Assembly (NCBI GenBank): GCA_030648675.1
Contig: JAUSGV010000092.1
Location: 1 to 9,457, forward strand
Length of the DNA stretch: 9,457 nucleotides
Origin: Dehalococcoidales bacterium
Lineage (GTDB): Bacteria > Chloroflexota > Dehalococcoidia > Dehalococcoidales > UBA2162
Direction: 5' to 3'
Position numbers and translations under genes: made by a program. Shown here in pieces: positions 1-5,329 of the stretch. Under the pieces are notes generated by a model. That model saw only the letters and a program-made list of their open reading frames with translations. It searched no databases and was not told where the DNA came from. Each line of letters begins with the position of its first letter. Positions within the stretch are counted from its first letter, which is position 1.

Positions 1-173
1 GGGGAATCGTCCTTGCCGATGGCGGCAGCAATGCCTCCCTGGGCGAATTGGGTATTGCAGTCCTCGATACTGCCTTTGGTTATTATAAGCACCGTGCCGT
101 GCTCCCGTGCCAGGATTGCCGAATACAGCCCGGCTATGCCGCTGCCGATAATTACGAAATCGAAATTCTTCAC
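1..173 (-). CDS. nadB: L-aspartate oxidase, N-terminal part (runs off left edge)
   Basis: This is the first 57 codons of a flavoprotein, cut by the window edge. The translation begins with a Rossmann FAD-binding motif, VIIGSGIAGLYSA (about residues 7-19). It continues through a second strand (TVLIITKG) into the segment NTQFAQGGIAAAIG. That segment resembles the flavin-contact region of L-aspartate oxidase more closely than the SHT..AQGG form of succinate dehydrogenase or fumarate reductase flavoproteins. The start is GTG at 173-171, supported by an AGGAG ribosome binding site at 183-187 with 9 nt spacing. The start codon overlaps the TGA of the fumarase beta gene (GTGA), so translation is probably coupled. 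By family knowledge, NadB oxidises L-aspartate to iminoaspartate for NAD synthesis and can reduce fumarate under anaerobic conditions, which fits its fumarase neighbours. A related fumarate reductase flavoprotein is the main alternative because only the N-terminus is visible. Confidence 0.8.
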   Translation of the reverse strand, partial: MKNFDFVIIGSGIAGLYSAILAREHGTVLIITKGSIEDCNTQFAQGGIAAAIGKDDS

Positions 174-733
174 GCGACCGCTCTCCTGTATTTGGCTTTT
201 CCTTCTACGTAAAGATCTCCGCCGTAGATATCGTTGACCACGACGGCCGGAAAGTCTTCTACTTCAAGGCGAAGAATCGCTTCGGCACCAAGCTCGTGGC
301 AAGCGATGATTTCGCATTTCTTGACGCTTTTCGAGATCAACGCTCCCGCCCCGCCTGTAGCTGCCAAATACACCGCACGGTATTTCTTGATGGCCTTTTT
401 CACTGCCCCGGAACGTTCGCCTTTACCTATCATTACCTTCAAACCTTCGGCAAGTAAGCGGGGCGTGTAAACATCCATTCGTCCGCTTGTCGTCGGGCCG
501 GCAGAACCGATAGATTGTCCCGGCTTCGCCGGTGCCGGCCCCATGTAGTAAATGGTCTGTCCGCGGAGAGAAAAAGGGGGCGGTTTCCCCTTGTCTAAAG
601 CATCGATTATTCTCCGGTGAGCTGCGTCTCTGGCAGCGTAAATCGTTCCTGAGATCAATACCCTGTCTCCGGTTTTCAGCCTTTTTAGCGTTGCCGCGTC
701 AGCAGGCAGCCGTATTTTTGCCGCCTGTTTCAT
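170..733 (-). CDS. Class I fumarate hydratase, beta subunit (C-terminal-type domain)
   Basis: The product is 187 aa and corresponds to the C-terminal domain of iron-sulfur (class I) fumarases, which in many anaerobes and archaea is a separate subunit. Diagnostic stretches are GDRVLISGTIYAARDAAH (about 22-39), the substrate-binding loop GPTTSGRMD (79-87) and GKGERS (103-108). With the alpha subunit it would interconvert (S)-malate and fumarate in the cytoplasm. I chose the ATG at 733, not an in-frame ATG 45 bases further upstream. The 733 start has a strong GGAGGAAG ribosome binding site just before it and overlaps the alpha-subunit stop as ATGA, whereas the upstream start would read 15 extra residues inside the alpha gene. 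The stop codon in turn overlaps the nadB start. The subunit of L(+)-tartrate dehydratase is a homologous alternative, but the fumarate-using NadB next door favours fumarase. Confidence 0.92.
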   Translation of the reverse strand: MKQAAKIRLPADAATLKRLKTGDRVLISGTIYAARDAAHRRIIDALDKGKPPPFSLRGQTIYYMGPAPAKPGQSIGSAGPTTSGRMDVYTPRLLAEGLKVMIGKGERSGAVKKAIKKYRAVYLAATGGAGALISKSVKKCEIIACHELGAEAILRLEVEDFPAVVVNDIYGGDLYVEGKAKYRRAVA

Positions 734-1593
734 TCTTCCTCCGGAAGGACTGCTTCCTTGCGGCGTACCGCGTGGCATTGCAGGCTCACGGCTACGGGCA
801 AACTGGCAATGTGGGACGGTAAGGTTTCAACGTGAACCGCTAACGCAGTGATACGTCCGCCGAAACCCTCGGGTCCGATGCCCAGGGAGTTAACCCGCTC
901 CAGAAGTTCCCGCTCCAATGCCGCGTCTTCCTTTTCGGCATTTTTCGAACCTAGGGGACGGAGCGTCGCTTTCTTTGCCAAATACACGGCTTTTTCCGCT
1001 GTGCCGCCGATGCCGACACCGACAACAACCGGCGGGCAGGGATTACTGCCGGCATTCTCCACAGCCTTGACTACTGCATCGATCACACCCTCTCGGCTTT
1101 CCCCGGGGTTAAGCATGAAAAGACGTGTCATATTTTCACTGCCGCCGCCTTTCGGCATCACCGTAATTCTTAATTTGTCCCCGGCAACAATGTCGGTATG
1201 TATAACCGCCGGCGTATTGTCACCTGTGTTAGTTCGTGCCGAATACGGCCGTGCCGCGATCGATTTGCGCAGGCATCCTTCTTCATACCCCTGCCGCACG
1301 CCTTCGTTAACCGCTTCGTAAAGATCGCCACCGGTAATGTGAACGTCTTGTCCCAGTTCGAGAAAAACGACTGCTGTGCCGCAGTCCTGGCATATCGCCG
1401 TCTCTTCTGCTTTGGCTAACCGGGCGTTGTCCAGAATCTGTTTAAGAGTCTGTTTCCCCAGCGGGGATTCTTCGTTTTTCAACGCCTGTTTCAGAGCTTT
1501 GACCACATCGTCAGGCAAGAAATAGTTCGCCTCCCGGCACAAGCGGGCGATGGTTTTGGTTATCTTTTGTGCCCTTACGCTTCTCACCTTCAT
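730..1593 (-). CDS. Class I fumarate hydratase, alpha subunit ([4Fe-4S] domain)
   Basis: The product is 287 aa, the usual length for the separate N-terminal-type subunit of oxygen-sensitive class I fumarase. Recognisable blocks are ANYFLPDDV (about 22-30), CQDCGTAVVFLELGQDVHI (68-86), MPKGGGSENMTRL (146-158) and NPCPPVVVGVGIGGTAEKA (184-202). Three cysteines, Cys68, Cys186 and the one in SLQCHAVRR near residue 273, have spacings close to the three cluster ligands of E. coli FumA. They are therefore the likely ligands of the catalytic [4Fe-4S] cluster, whose free iron binds the substrate. The usual CQDTG motif reads CQDCG here. The gene starts an operon with the beta subunit and nadB, with a stop/start overlap at 730-733. 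The ribosome binding site before the ATG is weak (tagaag). L-tartrate dehydratase alpha is the alternative family member. Confidence 0.92.
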   Translation of the reverse strand: MKVRSVRAQKITKTIARLCREANYFLPDDVVKALKQALKNEESPLGKQTLKQILDNARLAKAEETAICQDCGTAVVFLELGQDVHITGGDLYEAVNEGVRQGYEEGCLRKSIAARPYSARTNTGDNTPAVIHTDIVAGDKLRITVMPKGGGSENMTRLFMLNPGESREGVIDAVVKAVENAGSNPCPPVVVGVGIGGTAEKAVYLAKKATLRPLGSKNAEKEDAALERELLERVNSLGIGPEGFGGRITALAVHVETLPSHIASLPVAVSLQCHAVRRKEAVLPEEE

Positions 1594-1638
1594 CTTCTAT
1601 GTCTTTGCGATGCCGTAACCTGCGGCAATCTCAGCAAA

Positions 1639-1667
1639 CCGTTCCGGTGCTTCATGCACCGAACCGG
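1639..1667 (-). promoter_or_regulatory. Hairpin in the presumed leader of the fumarase operon
   Basis: Twelve bases on each side of a 5-nt loop (1651-1655) can pair, with one G-T wobble and one mismatch. The inner six pairs, GGTGC plus one flanking C-G, are perfect and GC-rich. The structure would sit 46-74 nt upstream of the fumarase alpha ATG in its transcript. No T-run follows it in the transcribed direction, so it does not look like an intrinsic terminator. A role in mRNA stability or as a protein-binding or regulatory leader is inference only. Confidence 0.4.
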
Positions 1668-1735
1668 GGGCGGAATCCAGTCATATTCCTCTCATTTTTG
1701 GGGCTTGTATCATAAGTACTGCTTTTCGTCTTTTT

Positions 1736-1813
1736 GTCATTCCCAACTTGATTGGGAATCCAGAAATCGTGCCTGATTATATTACACTGGATTCCCGTTT
1801 TCACGGGAATGAC
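1736..1813. repeat. REP-like twin-hairpin palindromic element (78 bp)
   Basis: The element begins GTCATTCCC and ends GGGAATGAC, a perfect 9-bp terminal inverted repeat. Inside, each half folds on itself. The left hairpin has 8-bp arms (1739-1746 with 1752-1759) and loop CTTGA. The right hairpin has 8-bp arms (1791-1798 with 1803-1810) and loop TTTC. GGAATCCAG and CTGGATTCC flank the centre as a further inverted pair. This GTCATTCC...GGAATGAC style is widespread as a dispersed palindromic repeat in many bacterial genomes and is usually intergenic. No coding potential is seen. Confidence 0.75.
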
Positions 1814-1903
1814 GACTAATGATACAATGCTCCGACTTCGAGAAAAACAAATATTCGTGCCCTATTATAACACTGCCGGTGCTTACGGAACCGTCTCCCT
1901 CAC

Positions 1904-1945
1904 TGTCATTGCCAGATTCGGCATCAATGCCGAACCGAAGCAATC
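1904..1945. repeat. Short dispersed palindromic repeat, copy 1
   Basis: This 42-bp unit has ends TGTCATTGCCAG and CCGAAGCAATC. It encloses a perfect 8-bp stem (1917-1924 pairs with 1927-1934, TTCGGCAT with ATGCCGAA) around a 2-nt spacer. It shares its ends, but not its stem, with the unit at 1960-2000. Elements with TGTCATTGCGAG...CGAAGCAATC ends are familiar as dispersed intergenic repeats in several bacterial phyla. Confidence 0.65.
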
Positions 1946-1959
1946 CGTTATCCCCCAAC

Positions 1960-2000
1960 TGTCATTGCGAGTTTCGAACTCTATTCGAACCGAAGCAATC
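1960..2000. repeat. Short dispersed palindromic repeat, copy 2
   Basis: This is the second unit of the family at 1904-1945, in the same orientation and 14 bases downstream. It starts TGTCATTGCGAG and ends ACCGAAGCAATC. Its internal stem is TTCGAA (1973-1978) with TTCGAA (1984-1989), separated by CTCTA. The two units thus agree at both ends while carrying unrelated, still self-complementary, centres. Confidence 0.65.
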
Positions 2001-2045
2001 TATATAAATCGCTTTTTGGATTTTGGCAAATTGAATTTGTTTTGG

Positions 2046-2070
2046 ATTTCGGATTTAGAATTTCGGATTT
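2046..2070. repeat. A+T-rich 11-mer direct repeat
   Basis: The 11-mer ATTTCGGATTT occurs at 2046-2056 and again at 2060-2070, separated by AGA, giving a 14-base period. Degenerate relatives (TTGGATTTTGG, TTTGGATTTC) lie just upstream at about 2015-2050. The block sits between the palindromic repeats and the CCCCAGT array. I see no function. Confidence 0.55.
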
Positions 2071-2074
2071 TAAT

Positions 2075-2107
2075 CCAGTCCCCAGTCCCCAGTCCCCAGT
2101 CCCCAGC
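2075..2107 (-). repeat. CCCCAGT heptamer array; G-quadruplex motif on minus strand
   Basis: On the plus strand a partial unit CCAGT is followed by three perfect CCCCAGT heptamers and a final CCCCAGC. On the minus strand this gives four GGGG runs separated by three identical ACT loops, followed by ACTGG. That fits the canonical intramolecular G-quadruplex pattern (G4 tracts, 3-nt loops) exactly. The array ends at 2107 and the TAG stop of the lutB-like gene occupies 2108-2110. In that gene's mRNA the G-rich array would therefore begin immediately after the stop codon. Heptamer repeats of this sequence are known as short tandem repeats in cyanobacteria and occur elsewhere. Confidence 0.85.
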
Positions 2108-3313
2108 CTATCCCAGGTGCGCGTCGCCTTCGGCGATCATCCTCCGGAGAGCGATAACCATCGCCGGGGTATCGATCGCCATCGGGCATCTTACCTTGCA
2201 TCGTCCGCAGGTCAGGCACGTATAAGCCATGGCAGCACCTTTTTCGACGTTGCCACTGAGCAGAGCTGCCCAAACCGCCCCGATGCCCGCGAAGTATTTA
2301 TCGCCGAAGTGTCCGGCGGTCACGCCGAAGACAGGACATTCGTACAAACAGCCGCCGCACCTCAGGCAGAATAACGCCTGGCGAAATACCGGGTCGGCGG
2401 CCAATTTGCTCCGTCCGGCATCAAGAAAAATGACATGCAGCTCCTTGGGACCGTGTGCTCCATAAGTGATAACCTTTTCAATGTCGCCGGTCTTGCTTGG
2501 CCCCGATATTAAACTGACATAAGACGGGACGGTGTAGTTCGCAAAGCGCCAGGTAACTTCAGCGACTTTGTTGGCGTCGCCGAAAGTAGGCACGAGTTTT
2601 TCCATGCCGATAAGGGCAATATGGATTGGAGGCAGACCTGTAGCCAGGCGGATGTTGCCTTCGTTTTCGATAATGAACATGGTACCGGTGTCGGCCGCCA
2701 TAACATTAGCACTGCTTATGCCGACATCGGCATTAATGAATTTTTCTCTCAGAAGAGACCTGGCGGTACTCACCATCTGCGGAATATCGTCCTTCGGAAG
2801 TTCCCGTCCGATAAGTTTGGACAAAAGCACTGCCACGTCTTCGCGCGGCACATGTATCGCCGGGGATAATATATGCATCGGTCGGGAGCCAAGTTTTTGC
2901 ACGATGAACTCGCCCAGGTCGGTTTCGCAAACCTCATTGCCCATTTCTTCGAGATGCTCGCGAAGGCCGATTTCCTCGCTGGTCATGCTCTTGGCTTTGA
3001 CAACCAGCTTGCCTTTCCCGGTTAGATTGCCGATTATATCCAAAGCTTCTTTAACGGTACGAGCGATATACGCTTTTCCGTGATTTGCCTCGACGGCTTC
3101 TTTCGCCTGATTGGCCAGGTTCTCCATTTCGCCGATAGAGCGGCCTTTGATCTCTCTGACTTCCTCGGCGAGCTTCAGGGTATGAGGGAACTTTTTCAGG
3201 GCGTTGTCCACGTTCGCCCGATAACTGGCTATCGCCCGGGTCAATGCCAGCCGAATGCGTTGGTCGTGAGCCGCGTCCATTATCTCTTTCTTATAGTCGG
3301 TTGTGCGAGACAT
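2108..3313 (-). CDS. LutB-like LUD-domain iron-sulfur protein (lactate-utilisation family)
   Basis: The product is 401 aa. The N-terminal and central part (about 60-300) is a LUD domain, with blocks such as VVKAKSMTSEEIGL, GEFIVQ, HILSPAIH, NVMAADTGTMFIIENEGN and GPSKTGDIE. The C-terminal part is a two-cluster ferredoxin domain with CLRCGGCLYECP (Cys316, 319, 322, 326) and CLTCGRCKVRCP (Cys366, 369, 372, 376), enough for two [4Fe-4S] clusters. By family knowledge LutB works with LutA and LutC in L-lactate oxidation to pyruvate in the cytoplasm. LutB/YkgF proteins are usually about 470 aa; this one stops soon after the second cluster motif and lacks the usual C-terminal extension. The ATG at 3313 has GGAG 9 nt upstream. 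The gene follows the CCG-domain gene by 3 bp, so the two form an operon. No LutC is visible, so the true substrate is uncertain. Confidence 0.85.
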   Translation of the reverse strand: MSRTTDYKKEIMDAAHDQRIRLALTRAIASYRANVDNALKKFPHTLKLAEEVREIKGRSIGEMENLANQAKEAVEANHGKAYIARTVKEALDIIGNLTGKGKLVVKAKSMTSEEIGLREHLEEMGNEVCETDLGEFIVQKLGSRPMHILSPAIHVPREDVAVLLSKLIGRELPKDDIPQMVSTARSLLREKFINADVGISSANVMAADTGTMFIIENEGNIRLATGLPPIHIALIGMEKLVPTFGDANKVAEVTWRFANYTVPSYVSLISGPSKTGDIEKVITYGAHGPKELHVIFLDAGRSKLAADPVFRQALFCLRCGGCLYECPVFGVTAGHFGDKYFAGIGAVWAALLSGNVEKGAAMAYTCLTCGRCKVRCPMAIDTPAMVIALRRMIAEGDAHLG

Positions 3314-3316
3314 TCG

Positions 3317-4342
3317 TCAATTCTCCAATGACATTGCCAGGATTTGAGCCAGGTCAAGTACCTCTACTCCGGCTGCTCCCGATTCCTTAAGCCCGGATTT
3401 TAATTGCATAATGCATCCCGGACACTGCGTTACGATGATCTGTGCACCCGTCGCAGTCAGTTCATTGGCGCGGTTGACTGCCAGGATCTGGGAGAGCTCC
3501 GGAAAGACTGCCTCGAATCCAGCCCCGCCGCCGCAGCAGGTGGCAAAATCTCTCTTTGTCCATACCGGTTCCACAAGTTGGATGCCTTTGATTGCCTGCA
3601 ATATCCGGCGCGGCTCGTCACTTAAGCCAAGATACCGGGTAAGCTGGCAGGGATCATGATATGTCACCTTTACCTCTCGGGGAAAACGTAACGACAACCG
3701 GTCGATACGTTCCGCAACGACTTCGGTAAAGTGCTTAACCTCGATATCATGCGTGCCGACAACGGCGGGAATCGCATTGCGCAGCGTGTTTGTGCACGAC
3801 GGAACGATACTGATTATCCTCTTCACGCCGAAATCTTTCAGCCGGTTATAAGTTTCCCGCCCGTGTTTCTCAAATCTACTATGTAAACCGAAATAGTAAA
3901 GAGGACCGCCGCAGCACGGTTCGTCCTCTCCCAGATAACCGAATTCGATTCCCAGGCGATTAAGGATCTTGACCGCATCTCGTAACGGCTGGGCCTCGCC
4001 TTTTTCCGAGCCGGTTACCCGGCGGTAAATCGCTCCGGCATCGATACCTATTTTCTTTTGTAGATTTGCGAAATTCATCGCCGCGTCAGCCCCGACCGGG
4101 CTCCGGTCCATCCGCCGCAGCAAAGCCATCAGCGATTCCAGTTCGCTGTCGTATTGATACCCGCAGCCCGCAAAAAATATCGTCCCGTTGTCTTTACTGA
4201 AATGCAGGTCTTTTGCCCATTTTGACTTGGAGGCTTTCGCCGCCCCTAAAACGTTTTGCTTCGTCGTGATGTTATCGGCAAGATAAACAAGACCCGGTGG
4301 TACCAGTCTTCTACTATCTTTATCTGATTCGGAAAGTTTCAT
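3317..4342 (-). CDS. (Fe-S)-binding CCG-domain protein, LutA/GlpC/HdrD-like
   Basis: The product is 341 aa with two cysteine-rich CCG domains. The first has Cys60 (AGCGYQ), Cys143-Cys144 (EPCCGGPLYYFG) and Cys183 (PSCTNTL), where the usual CxxC ends as CxxT. The second is complete: Cys232 (HDPCQL), Cys269-Cys270 (CCGGGAGFE) and Cys307-xx-Cys310 (QCPGCIMQL). By family knowledge these domains bind noncubane or [4Fe-4S] clusters and pass electrons in lactate, glycerol-3-phosphate and heterodisulfide oxidoreductases. The N-terminal segment (PPGLVYLADNITT...KWAKDL) resembles the linker that normally follows a ferredoxin domain in HdrD/GlpC proteins, but that ferredoxin domain is absent. The two clusters of the LutB-like partner, 3 bp downstream, may substitute. 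No good ribosome binding site precedes the ATG, and a MITE boundary lies only 11 nt upstream. Confidence 0.82.
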   Translation of the reverse strand: MKLSESDKDSRRLVPPGLVYLADNITTKQNVLGAAKASKSKWAKDLHFSKDNGTIFFAGCGYQYDSELESLMALLRRMDRSPVGADAAMNFANLQKKIGIDAGAIYRRVTGSEKGEAQPLRDAVKILNRLGIEFGYLGEDEPCCGGPLYYFGLHSRFEKHGRETYNRLKDFGVKRIISIVPSCTNTLRNAIPAVVGTHDIEVKHFTEVVAERIDRLSLRFPREVKVTYHDPCQLTRYLGLSDEPRRILQAIKGIQLVEPVWTKRDFATCCGGGAGFEAVFPELSQILAVNRANELTATGAQIIVTQCPGCIMQLKSGLKESGAAGVEVLDLAQILAMSLEN

Positions 4343-4357
4343 ATTCTAAATCACTAG

Positions 4358-4506
4358 TGTAGTGTTCTCGTAAATATATTTACATAACTGTCTGCTTCCC
4401 TCGAAAGAGTAGGAAGGACTCTCCCCCTTTGGAAAAGGGGGACTAAGGGGGATTTTGAGTTGTCACTTGTTATCCTCATCTGTAAACCCTTTTGTAAGAC
4501 ACCGCA
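4358..4506. mobile_element. Putative MITE, 149 bp, with CTAG target duplication
   Basis: The left end reads TGTAGTGTTCTCGTAAA and the right end, reverse-complemented, reads TGCGGTGTCTTACAAA. These form an imperfect terminal inverted repeat of about 16 bp. Both ends are bordered by CTAG (4354-4357 and 4507-4510), which fits a 4-bp target duplication. TGT-type termini with CTAG targets are reported for IS481-family elements, so a non-autonomous derivative of such an element is the best guess. The interior has a hairpin, CCCCCTTT (4423-4430) with AAAGGGGG (4434-4441), followed by a second run of five Gs. No coding frame is seen. It separates marC from the lutA-like gene. Because CTAG is short and palindromic, the duplication alone is weak evidence; the paired ends carry more weight. 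Confidence 0.6.
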
Positions 4507-4551
4507 CTAGTTAGCTAAATAGTACTTGACATAACAAACTATTCCTCTAGT

Positions 4552-5166
4552 TTAAGGCATTGTCGCGATTAATTCCACTAGCCCTTTGCGGACCATCATT
4601 ACCGCAATAACGCCAAGCAGTAAACTGGCAATTTGGGAAACCGCTCTCAGCCCCGGTTCGCGCATGATCCGGGCGATGCGGTTGGCTTGAGAAAAAGCCA
4701 CCCAGGCAAATGCCAGGTTCAATACGAAGGCCAATAGCACGGTGGGAATGCCGTATTGCGGAGTCAGCAGTAAAAGCGTCGCGAGTACGGCCGGCCCGAC
4801 TACGAGCGGCGTTCCAATGGGAACGACACCAACCATTTCCTTACTGCTGCTTCCCTGAAGCTCAACCAGTTTACCGGTAGTGAAATGCCGGATGGTCAAA
4901 ACGAACAGTATTAACCCGCCGGCGACGAGAAAGTCTGACGGTTGGAGGCCCAGCAACACCAGCGTGGTACGCCCTATCGCCAAAAACCCTAACCCCAGTG
5001 CAAGAGCGGTGAGCATTGCGTATCGGATAACACGCCGCCTTTCCGCAGTATCATCCTCTTGAGTTAAAGTTAAAATAAAGGGGAGGTTACCGATCGCATC
5101 GACTGCGACAAAGAGAGGAATAAAACTTAAACCGAGATTTCGCAAAAACTGGATAAACGCATCCAT
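4552..5166 (-). CDS. MarC family integral membrane protein
   Basis: The product is 204 aa, the normal length for MarC proteins, and almost entirely hydrophobic, with about six membrane segments (roughly 10-35, 48-67, 70-93, 112-135, 140-160 and 173-192). Family signatures are FVAVDAIGNLPFI near the N-terminus (classically FVxxDPxGxxP; Ala replaces Pro here), LQPSDFLVAGGLILFVLTIR (about 74-93) and VVPIGTPLVVGPAVLATLLLL (about 114-134), where GTP and GPA are strongly conserved. It lies in the cytoplasmic membrane. Despite the name, MarC proteins are not established multidrug exporters and their substrate is unknown. The ATG lacks a clear ribosome binding site, and the best promoter places transcription initiation almost at the start codon. 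It is divergent from the thiolase gene. Confidence 0.9.
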   Translation of the reverse strand: MDAFIQFLRNLGLSFIPLFVAVDAIGNLPFILTLTQEDDTAERRRVIRYAMLTALALGLGFLAIGRTTLVLLGLQPSDFLVAGGLILFVLTIRHFTTGKLVELQGSSSKEMVGVVPIGTPLVVGPAVLATLLLLTPQYGIPTVLLAFVLNLAFAWVAFSQANRIARIMREPGLRAVSQIASLLLGVIAVMMVRKGLVELIATMP

Positions 5167-5174
5167 GCGTCTTT

Positions 5175-5203
5175 ATAGTAGTGTCTCGGCTACACATAGT
5201 CAA
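5175..5203 (-). promoter_or_regulatory. Putative sigma-70 promoter of marC, near-leaderless
   Basis: On the minus strand TTGACT (5203-5198) and TACTAT (5180-5175) are separated by exactly 17 bp. They match five and four of six consensus bases. Transcription would start about 7 nt beyond the -10, near 5168, while the marC ATG is at 5166-5164. The mRNA would therefore have almost no leader, consistent with the missing ribosome binding site. A TATAAA at 5177-5172 is an alternative -10 but with 20-bp spacing. Confidence 0.45.
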
Positions 5204-5238
5204 GCCAAAACAGTATTGCGTTACCTCTAATTATCTTC

Positions 5239-5267
5239 TTGACGGATAGAACGTGACAGTATAGACT
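5239..5267 (+). promoter_or_regulatory. Putative sigma-70 promoter of the thiolase gene
   Basis: TTGACG (5239-5244) matches five of six -35 consensus bases. TAGACT (5262-5267) lies 17 bp downstream and matches four of six -10 bases; an overlapping TATAGA at 5260-5265 has 15-bp spacing. This predicts a leader of about 55-60 nt before the ATG at 5330, which has AGGA at 5321-5324 as ribosome binding site. Confidence 0.4.
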
Positions 5268-5329
5268 AAATTAACGAAAATGTATCTTTTTCGACCGCAA
5301 AAAATCTATTAGTCAATTTTAGGATATTT

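Larger units (their letters stand above)
1594..2107. other. Repeat-rich intergenic region, no gene seen
   Basis: This 514-base gap lies between the lutB-like stop codon and the fumarase alpha start codon, both on the minus strand. I see no credible coding frame: short open frames here run through repeats and have no ribosome binding site or family resemblance. It holds a leader hairpin, a twin-hairpin REP-like element, two copies of another small palindromic element, an A+T-rich direct repeat and a heptamer array, each listed separately. The interval 1814-1903 shows nothing I can name. The fumarase promoter should lie here. A TATGAT hexamer on the minus strand (1709-1714) is the best -10 candidate, but no well-spaced -35 accompanies it. 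Confidence 0.8.

Noticed and set aside
170..778. Longer fumarase beta reading frame starting at 778.
   Set aside because: The extra 15 residues overlap the alpha gene and the internal ATG at 733 has the strong ribosome binding site and coupled overlap.
848..1321. Plus-strand open frame of 157 codons inside fumarase alpha.
   Set aside because: It is the shadow of a well-recognised gene on the other strand and shows no family features of its own.
1709..1740. Promoter for the fumarase operon: TATGAT at 1714-1709 and ATGACA at 1740-1735 on the minus strand.
   Set aside because: The -10 is good, but the spacing of 20 bp is too long and the -35 overlaps the end of the repeat element, so I do not list it as a feature.
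1736..2107. Possible CRISPR array, because several short repeats lie close together.
   Set aside because: The repeats belong to different families, spacers are irregular, and no cas genes are present.
1752..2225. Open frame of 157 codons across the intergenic repeats on the plus strand.
   Set aside because: It reads through the palindromic repeats and the heptamer array into the antisense of the lutB-like gene, with low-complexity protein and no ribosome binding site.
4526..4553. Perfect TTGACA on the plus strand with TAGTTT 16 bp downstream, suggesting a promoter reading into marC antisense.
   Set aside because: The -10 match is poor and the direction is antisense to marC with no gene to serve, so chance is more likely.
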